From Gemmatimonadaceae bacterium (GTDB taxonomy: Bacteria > Gemmatimonadota > Gemmatimonadetes > Gemmatimonadales > Gemmatimonadaceae), in the NCBI GenBank assembly GCA_020846935.1, contig JADLCY010000011.1:186001-250000 (forward strand): a DNA stretch of 64,000 nt, given 5' to 3'. Of this stretch, positions 44,178 through 53,269 are shown one piece after another. The translations under genes and the position numbers were made by a program. The notes beneath the pieces are model-generated. The model saw only the letters and a list, made by a program, of their open reading frames with translations. It did not search any database and was not told the origin of the DNA. Position 1 is the first letter of the stretch. Each line of letters starts with the position of its first letter.

Positions 44178-44908
44178 TCCGCGACACGTGGACCGTGACG
44201 CACAAGGAGTGGATGGAGATCATGGACCAGTTCGCGCACGTGCGACGCGGCGGATGGTCCATCCTGCTCGTGGTCGCCTTTCTCGGGATCTTCGTCCCGC
44301 TCCAGCTGGGGCCCGGCTGGGCGAATCTCACGATCATGTTCTTCTATTGGCCGTTCATCACTTCCAGCATGACGTCAACCATCGTGTCGGACTCGGTGGC
44401 GGGTGAGCGCGAACGGCACACGCTGGAAACGCTGCTGTCCACACGACTCAGCGATGCGTCGATCCTGCTCGGCAAGGTGATCGCGGCGGTGCTCTACGGG
44501 TACGCGTTCGCGCTCAGCAACCTGGCGATCGGGCTCATCACCGTGCGTGTCGCGTTCGGCGAACGTGCCGAGTGGATGTCGGCCCATCGATTGGTTTCGC
44601 TCCTCGTGCTGCTCGGCACCTCCGCCACATTCGTGTCCGGGCTCGGGGTGCTGGTGTCCCTGCGCGCGGCGACCGTGCGGCAGGCGCAGCAGCTGTTCGG
44701 CGTGATCCTCCTCGTGGCAACGATGATTCCGGTCGCGGCCGTCCAGTTTGTTCCCGAGGCGTCGCGGGCACGAATCTCGGCCCGACTGGGCGACCTGGGC
44801 GTGGAGGGCGTGGCCTGGTGGATCAGTGGGACGTGTGCGGTGCTCGCCGCGATACTGCTCCTGATTGCCGTTGGGCGCTTCAGGCGCGGTGAGGTGGACC
44901 TGGGCTGA
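44174..44908 (+). CDS. ABC-2 type permease
   Basis: Integral membrane partner of the preceding ATPase, 244 residues with about six hydrophobic segments (WSILLVVAFLGIFVPLQL, MFFYWPFITSSMTSTIV, VLYGYAFALSNLAIGLITV, LVSLLVLLGTSATFVSGLGVLV, LFGVILLVATMIPVAAV and GTCAVLAAILLLIAVG). The cytoplasmic loop DSVAGERERHTLETLLSTRLSDASILLGK is the ABC-2 coupling signature. It is the last gene of the overlapping run that begins with bshB1; 58 bases separate it from the cysteine desulfurase. Confidence 0.92.
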   Translation: MIRDTWTVTHKEWMEIMDQFAHVRRGGWSILLVVAFLGIFVPLQLGPGWANLTIMFFYWPFITSSMTSTIVSDSVAGERERHTLETLLSTRLSDASILLGKVIAAVLYGYAFALSNLAIGLITVRVAFGERAEWMSAHRLVSLLVLLGTSATFVSGLGVLVSLRAATVRQAQQLFGVILLVATMIPVAAVQFVPEASRARISARLGDLGVEGVAWWISGTCAVLAAILLLIAVGRFRRGEVDLG

Positions 44909-44966
44909 GCGGGCCAGGATGGCCGAGGCCCTACCACGACCCTGGGTAACCGGGCATTTTTTCTTC

Positions 44967-46124
44967 ATGAGCAGCCCGATCTACCTGGACTACGCGGCCA
45001 CGACTCCGGTGCGAACGGAAGTGCTGGAGGCGATGCTGCCGTTCTTCGGGCCGCGGTTCGGCAACCCCTCGAGCATGCACCGCTGGGGTCGTGAAGCCCG
45101 CACGGCCCTCGACGAGGCGCGTGAACGCGTGGCGCACTGCCTGGGCGCACATCCCGACGAGGTGTGTTTCACCTCCGGGGGAACCGAGGGCGATAACCTC
45201 GCCCTGCTCGGCAGCTGGCGGGCGGTGCGGCACGTGCGGCCCGCCATCGTCACCACGCCGATCGAGCACAAGGCGGTGCTCGCCGCCGCACATCAGGTGC
45301 AGAAGGAAGGCGGCGAAGAGCGCATTCTGGAGGTATCGCCGGACGGGCTGGTGCGACGCGAGAGCTACGAGGCGCTCGTCGACGAGCGTGTGGCGTGCGT
45401 CAGCATCATGTGGGTGAACAACGAAGTGGGCGTCCTGCAGGACATCCCGGCACTCGTCCCGCTCGCCAAGTCGCGCGGAGCCCTGTTCCACACCGATGCC
45501 GTGCAGGCGTTCGGAAAGGTGGTCATCGACCTGCAGGCGCTACCGGTGGACTACCTCACGATCTCGGGTCACAAGATCGGCGCTCCCAAGGGAATCGGCG
45601 CGATGTTCCTGCGTCGAGGCACGCCGCTCGAGCCCCTCATGCACGGCGGCTCGCAGGATCGCGGCCGTCGACCGGGCACCGAAAACGTGGCCATGGCAGT
45701 GGGCTTTGCCGTCGCGGCCGAGCTGACCCTGGCGGAGCGTGAGTCCGAGGTGGCGCGTTTGCGGCAGTTGCGCGATGCGCTCGAGGCCGCGCTGCTCGCG
45801 CAGATCCCGGACGCCGTCGTGCACGGACGAGGCGCGCCGCGCGCGCCGCACATCCTGAATATCTCCGTACCGGGGACCGACAGCGAGGCGATGCTGATGG
45901 CCCTGGACCTGCGCGGCGTCGCGTGTTCGGCGGGGTCGGCGTGTCAGAGCGGAAGCGTCACGCCATCGCATGTGCTGTCGGCGATGGGCGTGTCTCCCGG
46001 TACGGCGGCCGCGGCCATCCGCATGTCGCTGGGAGGCCTAACGAGTGATGTCGACGTTCAGCGCGTTGCCGAGGTGTTCCCTGCCCTCGTCACCAAGGCC
46101 AGGCGGCTCAGCGGAGTGAGCTGA
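44967..46124 (+). CDS. iscS: Cysteine desulfurase (IscS/NifS type)
   Basis: PLP enzyme that takes sulfur from cysteine for tRNA thiolation and iron-sulfur clusters. It has 385 residues. Motifs: YLDYAATTPV at the N-terminus, TSGGTEGDNLALLG, HTDAVQAFGK, the PLP lysine in TISGHKIGAPKG, and the persulfide Cys in the loop ACSAGSACQSGSVTPSHVL. The start is the ATG at 44967 (MSSPIYLDYAA). mnmA starts one base after the stop, so sulfur delivery to MnmA is the likely main task. An octamer at 46036-46043 is read as Gly-Leu(CTA)-Thr. Confidence 0.94.
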   Translation: MSSPIYLDYAATTPVRTEVLEAMLPFFGPRFGNPSSMHRWGREARTALDEARERVAHCLGAHPDEVCFTSGGTEGDNLALLGSWRAVRHVRPAIVTTPIEHKAVLAAAHQVQKEGGEERILEVSPDGLVRRESYEALVDERVACVSIMWVNNEVGVLQDIPALVPLAKSRGALFHTDAVQAFGKVVIDLQALPVDYLTISGHKIGAPKGIGAMFLRRGTPLEPLMHGGSQDRGRRPGTENVAMAVGFAVAAELTLAERESEVARLRQLRDALEAALLAQIPDAVVHGRGAPRAPHILNISVPGTDSEAMLMALDLRGVACSAGSACQSGSVTPSHVLSAMGVSPGTAAAAIRMSLGGLTSDVDVQRVAEVFPALVTKARRLSGVS

Positions 46125-46125
46125 G

Positions 46126-47226
46126 ATGCCGGCGCGGGTGCTGGTCGCCATGTCAGGGGGGGTCGACTCCTCGGTCGCGGCCGCGCTGCTCGTCGAGCAG
46201 GGGTACGACGTGGTCGGCGCCACGATGAAGCTGTTCTGCCACGGCGACGAGGTGCCCGACCGGCCGTGCTGTTCGCTCGATTCGGTGAACGACGCGCGCC
46301 GCGTGTGCCAGGGGCTTGGCATTCCGCACTACGTCCTCAACCTCGAGACGCGGTTTGGCGAGGACGTCGTCGACAACTTCGTGCAGGAGTACGAGGCGGG
46401 CCGTACCCCGATTCCCTGCGTGCGCTGCAACACGTTCACCAAATTCCGCGACCTGCTGCGCAAGGCCGACGCGATCGACGCACCGTACATCGCGACGGGG
46501 CACTACGCGCGGATGGCCAACGGCGAGCTGCATCGCGGCGTCGACCCGGACAAGGATCAGACGTATTTCCTCTGGGGCATCGATCGCGCGGTGCTCGCCC
46601 GCATGCTGCTCCCGGTTGGGCACCTCACCAAGGTCGAGACGCGGCGAATGGCCCACGCCCACGGGCTCGAGGTGGTGGCGGAAAAGGTGGAGAGCCAGGA
46701 CATCTGTTTCGTGCCCGATGGCGATCACACGCGCATCATCGCCCAGCGGCTCGGTGCTGACACGCCCTCGCTGTCGCCCGGCCCGGTGCTGCACATCGAC
46801 GGGCGAGTGCTCGGCGAGCATCACGGGTACGCCCGCTTCACGATCGGCCAGCGGCGCGGACTGCCGGGCGGCTTCCCGGAGCCGCTGTACGTGGTGGCGA
46901 TCCGACCGGAGACGCGGGCGGTCGTGGTGGGGCCGCGGGCGGCGCTGCTCGGGAGTGGCGTGGTTGCGCAGGAGGTGAACTGGCTCGTCGACCCGCTGCC
47001 CGTTGGCGCACACGTGCAGGTTCGCGTGCGCCATCGCTCGGCGGTCGCGCCCGCCGAGATCGTTCGGGTGGAGGCCGACACGGTGGAGTTTGCGCTGGAC
47101 GAGCCCGTGGCCGCGATCGCGCCAGGTCAGTCGCTCGTGATGTACGACGGGGACCGCGTCCTGGGTGGCGGGTTCATCGCGCGCGCATCAGGTGTGCGCG
47201 GCGCCCTCCCGATCCTGGCTGCCTGA
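46126..47226 (+). CDS. mnmA: tRNA-specific 2-thiouridylase MnmA
   Basis: Adds the 2-thio group to uridine-34 of tRNA(Lys/Glu/Gln). It has 366 residues. The PP-loop AMSGGVDSSVAAALL (about 8-22) adenylates the uridine. The active Cys pair is in TPIPCVRCNTFTKF (about 100) and SQDICFVPDG (about 200). RFTIGQRRGL and the C-terminal beta domain (PGQSLVMYDGDRVLGGGFI) are intact. It follows the cysteine desulfurase by one base and is the last gene before a strong palindrome. Confidence 0.96.
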   Translation: MPARVLVAMSGGVDSSVAAALLVEQGYDVVGATMKLFCHGDEVPDRPCCSLDSVNDARRVCQGLGIPHYVLNLETRFGEDVVDNFVQEYEAGRTPIPCVRCNTFTKFRDLLRKADAIDAPYIATGHYARMANGELHRGVDPDKDQTYFLWGIDRAVLARMLLPVGHLTKVETRRMAHAHGLEVVAEKVESQDICFVPDGDHTRIIAQRLGADTPSLSPGPVLHIDGRVLGEHHGYARFTIGQRRGLPGGFPEPLYVVAIRPETRAVVVGPRAALLGSGVVAQEVNWLVDPLPVGAHVQVRVRHRSAVAPAEIVRVEADTVEFALDEPVAAIAPGQSLVMYDGDRVLGGGFIARASGVRGALPILAA

Positions 47227-47259
47227 CGAGGGTCGTCGGCGCACGGCCACCCTCATGGC

Positions 47260-47296
47260 AACGGGTGGACGAGTCGCCTTCACTCGTCCACCCGTT
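47260..47296. terminator. Perfect 15-base palindrome between convergent genes
   Basis: AACGGGTGGACGAGT (47260-47274), a 7-base loop, then its exact complement (47282-47296). On the plus strand it is followed by only two T residues of its own stem, so it is a strong hairpin with a weak U-tract. It stands between mnmA (plus) and the SusD-like gene (minus) and could stop transcription from both sides. Confidence 0.75.
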
Positions 47297-47314
47297 CTGC
47301 TGCCAGGCTGTCGG

Positions 47315-48637
47315 TTACGCGTTCCGATCAGCGCACCCAGTGTACCCCGAGTTGTTCCGCTCGGCGTTCGAGGGGATGAGGTTGACGTCGGTCCCGTAGG
47401 TGCCGCCCTTGAAGTACGCCCCCGACGGAAACACGGTCTCGGCGCCGCGAGAATACTGGCGAATGAGCCTTCGCAGGTCACCAACGCGGTGTGCCGTCAG
47501 CCAGAACCAGAAGGCGCGCTCGCGAAACAGCGTGTTGACGCGATCGGTCTGCGTGCCCGGATCGGTGAGCGGCGCAAGGCCGGTGAGCGTGGCGCGCGCT
47601 GCATTGAGGTAGCCCAGGTACCCTGGCAGGTCGCCGGCGGCGAGCGCGGCCTCGGCCTGGATCATCCGGGCCTCGATGCCGCTCGCCAGTTCCACTGGTG
47701 AGTCGCCCGCCGGGAACTTCGTGGGCATGACGGCTGGCGAGCCGTCCTGACCAGGGCGGGTCGCACCGAACTTGATACGCGGGTCGCCCGACGAGAGGTA
47801 ATCCAACCCGTTGCCGCCCTCACGATTGACCACGCCGAAGTTCGGTGTCGCGACCATCCAGTCGTACACGTCGTTGACGATCGTGGTGCGGGAGTGCTGC
47901 ACCATGTAGGTATACGACGTTGGCACGTTGGCCACGAGAGCGGCGGCCGCGGCGTATTGCGTGGTGCCCTGGTTGAGCAGCGTGCGTGCCTTGCCCAGGG
48001 CAATCAGGTTGCGCGTTGCGGCATCGGTGGCCGGTGCGAGCGCGAGCGCCGAATCGAACGATGCAATCGCCCGTGAATAGAGCTGGGCATTGGTGAGGTT
48101 CACCGTCTGCGGGTTGGCGTCGTCGGCGTTGCCGATCGGCACACCGTTGCAATAGTGCTCGGCCGTCAGTGTGTACACGTAGGCCTCGAGCGCCTGCAGG
48201 TTGGCCATCTGCGTGCTGTTGGTGGCCCCGGGCGCTCCGTACTGGGCCAGCGCCTTTCGGGCCCGGATCAGCTGGGTCTGGGCGCCACCGACCAGCGTCC
48301 ACACGGTCGACGGAAACGTGTTCTCGTTGACCGCGCGGCTATCGGCGTGTTCGGTGCCACCGCGGTGCGTCGTCATTTCGTCGGTGAGCAGGCCGCCGAG
48401 AATGTTGAGGCCGACGCCGCTGCCGGCGTTGTCACCGGAATAGAGGTTGGCAAAGTTGCCGAGCGCAGAGACACGGAGGGCGGCCGCACCCGTTGGGCTG
48501 GCGGCGGCTTCTGGCGTGATCTGATCGGGCGTGTTCACCGCCAGCAGCTCGTCGCGGCTGCAAGCGGCGCTCAGCGTGGACAAGCCAAGGGCGAGCAACG
48601 TCCGCCCGTGTCGCGTCCAAAGATGCATGCGAGTCAT
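47315..48637 (-). CDS. SusD/RagB-like outer-membrane lipoprotein
   Basis: Surface nutrient-binding lid that pairs with a SusC-type TonB receptor. It has 440 residues. An export signal with lipobox (STLSAACSRDEL, lipidated Cys at about 26) is followed by a mostly helical body with TPR-like stretches such as LQALEAYVYTLTAEHYCNGVPIG and SRAIASFDSALALAP, and the C-terminal SusD signature RERAFWFWLTAHRVGDLRRLIRQYSR. The start is the ATG at 48637 (MTRMHLWTRHGRTLL); the frame is open upstream but there overlaps the receptor gene. It lies 34 bases downstream of that receptor. The ligand is unknown. Confidence 0.92.
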   Translation of the reverse strand: MTRMHLWTRHGRTLLALGLSTLSAACSRDELLAVNTPDQITPEAAASPTGAAALRVSALGNFANLYSGDNAGSGVGLNILGGLLTDEMTTHRGGTEHADSRAVNENTFPSTVWTLVGGAQTQLIRARKALAQYGAPGATNSTQMANLQALEAYVYTLTAEHYCNGVPIGNADDANPQTVNLTNAQLYSRAIASFDSALALAPATDAATRNLIALGKARTLLNQGTTQYAAAAALVANVPTSYTYMVQHSRTTIVNDVYDWMVATPNFGVVNREGGNGLDYLSSGDPRIKFGATRPGQDGSPAVMPTKFPAGDSPVELASGIEARMIQAEAALAAGDLPGYLGYLNAARATLTGLAPLTDPGTQTDRVNTLFRERAFWFWLTAHRVGDLRRLIRQYSRGAETVFPSGAYFKGGTYGTDVNLIPSNAERNNSGYTGCADRNA

Positions 48638-48671
48638 GCGTGTGTCCTCGTTGGGTGCGTGGGAGACGCGG

Positions 48672-51600
48672 TTAGAAGCCGATGTTGACGCGCGTGATCC
48701 AGTAGCGCAGGAGCGGAGTCGAGAAGAAGTCGTTGTTGCCACCGCCCGTATTCTGGACCGAGCTGTTGGTCTCGGGGTCGATGCCCGGGTACTTGGTCCA
48801 CGGCACCCCGAGGTTTCGACCGCTGAAGACGATGCTGACATTGCGGCTCTTGAGGTATTGCTGCGTGAGGCGCTCCGGCACCTGGTAGGCGACGGACAGC
48901 TCGCGGAAGCGGATGAAGTCGTTCTCCACGAATGTGCCCCAGACCGTGCGCTTGGACGGCGAGTTGGCCGCCACCGCCCGCGCCTGCCATTCGAGCGGCG
49001 TCTTCGGGTCGTTGACCTCGCGACAGTTGCCGGTGCCCACGCAGCGCTGGTTGAAGTAGCCCCACTGGTTCCAGAACTGCCCGCGATAGTCGAACAGGGC
49101 ATTCACGCGCAACCGATTGTTGAAGAAGCCGAACGTGTTGTTCATGCCGGCTTCGCGCTGCGGCAAGGTGGATCCGCGGTACTTGTCGGCGCCCACCGTG
49201 ATCTCGGCGTCGGTGAGGATGCCGTCCCCATTGGCGTCGTTCCAGCCCGTGAGTTCGCGGTCCCAGAGACCGAACAGCGGATAACCCTCCACGTTGCGAG
49301 CACCGACCGGGCTGCCCAGCGCCACGTCACCGTCGTCCAGCAGCTTGTTCTTGATCTGCGAGCCACCCAGTCGGAGGTTCCAGCTGAATACCCGCTCCTG
49401 AACGATGTTCGCGTCGATCGTGAGCTCGAAGCCCTTGTTCTCGACGGCGGCGAGGTTTACCCACTGCGTAGTGCCGGCGCCGTAGGACGGCGGCAGTGGC
49501 TTGGCAAAGAGTGCGTCTTTGGAGCGCTTGCGGAAGTAGGTGGCTTCGACGTTGATCCGATCCGAGAAGAGGCCGAGATCGAACCCGCCCTCGAGTTCCG
49601 TGGTGACCTCAGGCTTGAGCAGCGCATTGCCGATCGAGGTCAACCTCAGGCCGGGCAGTTCGCCGTTGTCGGCCGGGAAGGTCGAGGCATTGAGGAACTG
49701 GATGGCCGCCGTGGTTCCCGGCTGTACGCCGGCCTTTCCGTAGGCGACGCGGACCCTCGCGCGCGAGATCCCGAGCACCGGCTTGTACCACGGCTCTTCG
49801 CTCAGCACGTACGAGCCTGCGGCTCGCGGGTAGATCGTGTTGCCAACGCTGCGGCCGAACGCCGAGTTCTGGTCGGTACGCAGTCCAAAGGTGAGAAACA
49901 GGCGGTCCCGGAGGCCAAGCTGCTCCTCCACGAACGCACCGTATGTCGCGTTCTCCGTCGTGAACTCGAAGGATCGCACCAGCCCGGCTGAGTTTGTCGT
50001 GGTGGCGCCCGGCGGGAGGTTGTACCCCTGCCCCTGACCCTGATACTGCTCGTCCTTGAACCACTGCAGTCCGACGGTGGTTCGCGAGTTCAGCGTGGGT
50101 GTGACGTCGAGCGTCGCCGTACTGCCGAGGTCCACGGTGAAGCGTGACGTGTTCGATCGATCGTAGAACTTTCCGCCTTCCAGCGGGTTGGGCCCCCATG
50201 CCTGGGCGGCTCGTGGACCCTCGCCGCGCAGATTCTGGCGATGGTTGTACGAGTGGTCCTGATCGAGCCCGGTCGTCGCACGGAACTGCAGCCAGGAGCG
50301 CGGCGTGTAGTTCCACGCCGCCGAACCGACCAGGCGGTTGTCGGTGAGCTTTTGCTCGATGGAGAAGATGTCGCCGACAAACTCGCGCTGATATCCGTTG
50401 GTGGCATTCTTCCAGCCCGGCCCCGTCATGCCCTGGAACGTCAGGCCGGCAAAGAAGCCGCCATCGAACGGAGTATACAGTTCGCGATACGTGTAGCCGG
50501 TCGACACGTCGAGCGTCATGTTCTGCGCGAGCGCGAGCTGCATGTTCGCCCGAAGCGTGTTCTGTTCCAGGTGGTTCGGATTGATCTGGCGTTCGGTCGG
50601 CGCCTTGCCGCGTTCCGTCGTCAGACGCCGCACCTCGCTCGAGGGCATTTCGTAAGGACCCGTCTCGATCTCACGTTCGCCGGCCACGAAGAAGCGAAGG
50701 AGGTCGGTCCCGCCCGAGGCCTGCAGGCCGCCCACGTAGCGAGGTTTTTGCGTATACGGTGAGGTGCCGGCGTCTCCCAGCGGATTGTTCCTGGAGAGCG
50801 AGTCGATCACGCACGTCCTGGCCGCGAAGTTCGCGATGCGACACTGGATGTTGGGCGCGCCGATGCGCTGGCCCGCGGCGTTGATGCTCTGGCCCCAGCT
50901 GCGCCAGTTGTCATCGAAGGTCGCGGGCTGATCGACGAGTCCGTATTCACCCTGCGCGGTCCACTGCGTGCGCCCGGCGCGGCCACGACGCGTGCGAATG
51001 ACTACGACGCCGTTCGCAGCGGCCGTGCCGTAAAGCGCCGCCGCCGATGGACCCTTGATCACGTCCATGGATTCGATCTCCTCGGGATTGATGCCCGAGA
51101 AGCGATTGATGCGCTGCGTCGACGTGTTGCCTGGCGCCGCACCGTTGTCGAATCGGACGCCATCGACCACGATCAATGGCTCGTTGGTGAGACTGAGCGA
51201 ACTCGTGCCGCGGATGCGAATCGAGGAGGACGTGCCGGTCTGGCCGGAGCCCTGGATCACCTGGACACCCGGCGTACGGGCCTGGAGCAGCTCGTTCACC
51301 GTCGTGACCGGTGCAACTGCCGCGATCGAATCCGTTTTGATCGTGGCCACCACGTTCCCGAACGACTTTCGCTCCATCTGTCCCGTTGCTGTCGTCACGA
51401 CCTCCTGGAGCCGCGTCGCCGCCTTCGTCATCGTGAAGTCGAGCGTTACCGACCCATCGGCCGTCACGGTCACCTGCTGCTGCACCGGCGTGTACCCGAT
51501 GCGCACCACGCGCACCTCGTGTGCCCCCGCGGGCACTCCCGTGATGCGATACTCACCATTGAGCGACGTCGCCGCACCGAGTCGCGTGCCGACGACGACG

Positions 51601-51758
51601 ACCTGCGCCGCGTTTACCGGGCCGGACCCATCGGAATCGGTGACGCGACCGGTGATCGATCCAATGGCCTGCGCCCGGAGTGCCGATGTCACCCCGAGCA
51701 GAACTGTGGTCGCCACCGCGGCGCGGCAGGACCATCGACGTAGGACAGACGTGGACAC
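48672..51758 (-). CDS. SusC/RagA-like TonB-dependent receptor
   Basis: Outer-membrane import barrel of 1,028 residues. Signal peptide (about 1-30, ending ALRAQA), carboxypeptidase-regulatory-like domain (about 31-115, GSITGRVTDSDGSGPVNAAQVVVVG), plug domain (about 125-245, with TTVNELLQARTPGVQVIQGSG and LTNEPLIVVDGVRFD), then a 22-strand-type barrel ending in the aromatic TRVNIGF. The start is the GTG at 51758, fixed by GGAGG four bases upstream; an in-frame GTG at 51803 has no such site. It forms a pair with the SusD-like gene. Energy should come from TonB-ExbBD encoded elsewhere. No glycosidase is nearby, so the substrate is open. Confidence 0.94.
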   Translation of the reverse strand: MSTSVLRRWSCRAAVATTVLLGVTSALRAQAIGSITGRVTDSDGSGPVNAAQVVVVGTRLGAATSLNGEYRITGVPAGAHEVRVVRIGYTPVQQQVTVTADGSVTLDFTMTKAATRLQEVVTTATGQMERKSFGNVVATIKTDSIAAVAPVTTVNELLQARTPGVQVIQGSGQTGTSSSIRIRGTSSLSLTNEPLIVVDGVRFDNGAAPGNTSTQRINRFSGINPEEIESMDVIKGPSAAALYGTAAANGVVVIRTRRGRAGRTQWTAQGEYGLVDQPATFDDNWRSWGQSINAAGQRIGAPNIQCRIANFAARTCVIDSLSRNNPLGDAGTSPYTQKPRYVGGLQASGGTDLLRFFVAGEREIETGPYEMPSSEVRRLTTERGKAPTERQINPNHLEQNTLRANMQLALAQNMTLDVSTGYTYRELYTPFDGGFFAGLTFQGMTGPGWKNATNGYQREFVGDIFSIEQKLTDNRLVGSAAWNYTPRSWLQFRATTGLDQDHSYNHRQNLRGEGPRAAQAWGPNPLEGGKFYDRSNTSRFTVDLGSTATLDVTPTLNSRTTVGLQWFKDEQYQGQGQGYNLPPGATTTNSAGLVRSFEFTTENATYGAFVEEQLGLRDRLFLTFGLRTDQNSAFGRSVGNTIYPRAAGSYVLSEEPWYKPVLGISRARVRVAYGKAGVQPGTTAAIQFLNASTFPADNGELPGLRLTSIGNALLKPEVTTELEGGFDLGLFSDRINVEATYFRKRSKDALFAKPLPPSYGAGTTQWVNLAAVENKGFELTIDANIVQERVFSWNLRLGGSQIKNKLLDDGDVALGSPVGARNVEGYPLFGLWDRELTGWNDANGDGILTDAEITVGADKYRGSTLPQREAGMNNTFGFFNNRLRVNALFDYRGQFWNQWGYFNQRCVGTGNCREVNDPKTPLEWQARAVAANSPSKRTVWGTFVENDFIRFRELSVAYQVPERLTQQYLKSRNVSIVFSGRNLGVPWTKYPGIDPETNSSVQNTGGGNNDFFSTPLLRYWITRVNIGF

Positions 51759-52037
51759 TGTGCCTCCATGTGAAGGTCGTGCGAATCCATGTGCTGCGTG
51801 CACATGCCGGGACCACGACCATGCGTGCTGTCGTGCCTGACGAGTGCATAACGCGTTGCGCAGGCGTTCTGCTGCGGCGTGCGCATCACGTGCGGAGCAC
51901 CTCGGATCCGCTCATCACGGTGCAACGCGTGGCGACGCGCCGCCACGATCCGTGAGGGGTAAACGCTGACGAGCTCTGGAGTGGTGGAATGCCTCACGCG
52001 CAGCCGAACTCGTCCTTGCCGACGCGTGGAACCGCAA
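51759..52037. other. Intergenic region of 279 bases between SusC and GDPD genes
   Basis: Both flanking genes are on the minus strand. The region holds the GGAGG ribosome site of the receptor gene next to its start, and short A+T-richer stretches (GCATAACGCG near 51846, GGGTAAACG near 51958) where a promoter for the SusC-SusD pair could lie. No hairpin with a T-run and no small gene can be supported. Confidence 0.45.
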
Positions 52038-53126
52038 TCAACGGCGGCGCGCTGTCACTCCCTCGATCGGGAAGTCGCCGAACATGCCATCGACGCCCAG
52101 CGCCATGAAGCGCCGCCATTCCGCGGACGCATCGCCTGCGTACGCCGCAGGAAGGAACGGCGCGTCGGAGCGCAGCGTCCACACGTGCACGGCGAGGCCA
52201 GCCGCGTGCGCATCCTGCACGAGCGTGGTGGGCGCGGCGAGTGCGCCGCGATCGTCCACGGGCTGCACGAGTTCCTTGTGTACGCCAACGCCAAACGCAT
52301 AGCCAGCGATCTCGCGCAGCGATGCCGCCGAGACGAACTCGGCGACGGTGCGCCCGTCGCCCGCCGCCACACGATCGGCCGGCAGGCCACCCTTGTCGAT
52401 CAACTGGATCAGGCGAATCGATGTACGCGCACGCAGCGCGCGAAGGTTGCCGCTCTCGAACGACTGGATGAACACCTCGTGGTCGCGTTCGTGGAATCCG
52501 TGGCGGGCCAGATCCTCCAGCAGGCGCTCTTCGAGCGGCAGCCCGATCGATCGGAAGTAGGTCGGGTGCTTGGTCTCGGGATAGACGCCAATCGTGCGGC
52601 CGGTCTCGCGCTCGCGCCGGCGCAGGAGTGCCAGCACGTCGTCGAACGTCGGCACGCTGAAGCGTCCGTCATTCGCGTGCGATCGCGTGGCGAGTCGCTC
52701 CCGTGCCCGCAGGGTCCGGAGTTCGTCGAGCGTGAGATCCTCGACAAACCATCCGGTGACGGCGTCGCCGTCGACCATGATCGTGCGTCGCCGCTCGGGG
52801 AAGCGCGTGGCCACGTCGGTCGTGCCGGAGATCTCGTTCTCGTGACGCGCCACGAGCACGCCGTCCTTCGTGCTCACGAGGTCGGGCTCGATGTAGTCGG
52901 CGCCCTGCGAGATGGCGAGATCGTAGGCCTCGAGGGTGTGCTCGGGCAGGTGGCCACTCGCCCCACGGTGCGCAATCACAAGTGGTCCGCGCATCACCGA
53001 GGTCACCCGGGCGACCTCCGACGCGGGACGCGCACACGCGGCCAGCAGGAGGAGCATCGCGCCGCATCGCACGGCGAATCGCGGAGCGCGGTGGCGTCGC
53101 CGGATGCAATCATCAGGGAGATGCAC
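52038..53126 (-). CDS. Glycerophosphodiester phosphodiesterase, lipoprotein-like
   Basis: GDPD-family enzyme that splits glycerophosphodiesters into glycerol-3-phosphate and an alcohol. It has 362 residues. The TIM-barrel motifs are plain: IAHRGASGHLPEHTLEAYDLAISQGADYIEPDLVSTKDGVLVARHE (catalytic His pair, Glu and Asp metal ligands) and YPETKHPTYF. An export signal ends LLLLAACARP, a lipobox with Cys at about 31, so it is likely anchored outside the cytoplasm. The start is a GTG at 53126; an ATG at 53057 (MLLLLAACARP) is the alternative. It resembles periplasmic GlpQ. dnaJ ends 143 bases upstream. Confidence 0.92.
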   Translation of the reverse strand: MHLPDDCIRRRHRAPRFAVRCGAMLLLLAACARPASEVARVTSVMRGPLVIAHRGASGHLPEHTLEAYDLAISQGADYIEPDLVSTKDGVLVARHENEISGTTDVATRFPERRRTIMVDGDAVTGWFVEDLTLDELRTLRARERLATRSHANDGRFSVPTFDDVLALLRRRERETGRTIGVYPETKHPTYFRSIGLPLEERLLEDLARHGFHERDHEVFIQSFESGNLRALRARTSIRLIQLIDKGGLPADRVAAGDGRTVAEFVSAASLREIAGYAFGVGVHKELVQPVDDRGALAAPTTLVQDAHAAGLAVHVWTLRSDAPFLPAAYAGDASAEWRRFMALGVDGMFGDFPIEGVTARRR

Positions 53127-53269
53127 GTGCCTCGAGACACTGGGTCCATATCGTGACCACGGCCACGTCCTCGTCAGAGCGGCTGCGCCCAGCGACCGCC
53201 AATACCCGTGGAGAACGCTGGTACTCCGACCGCGGCCAGCACGAAAACCGTTCCGGCCACGGCACCTCG

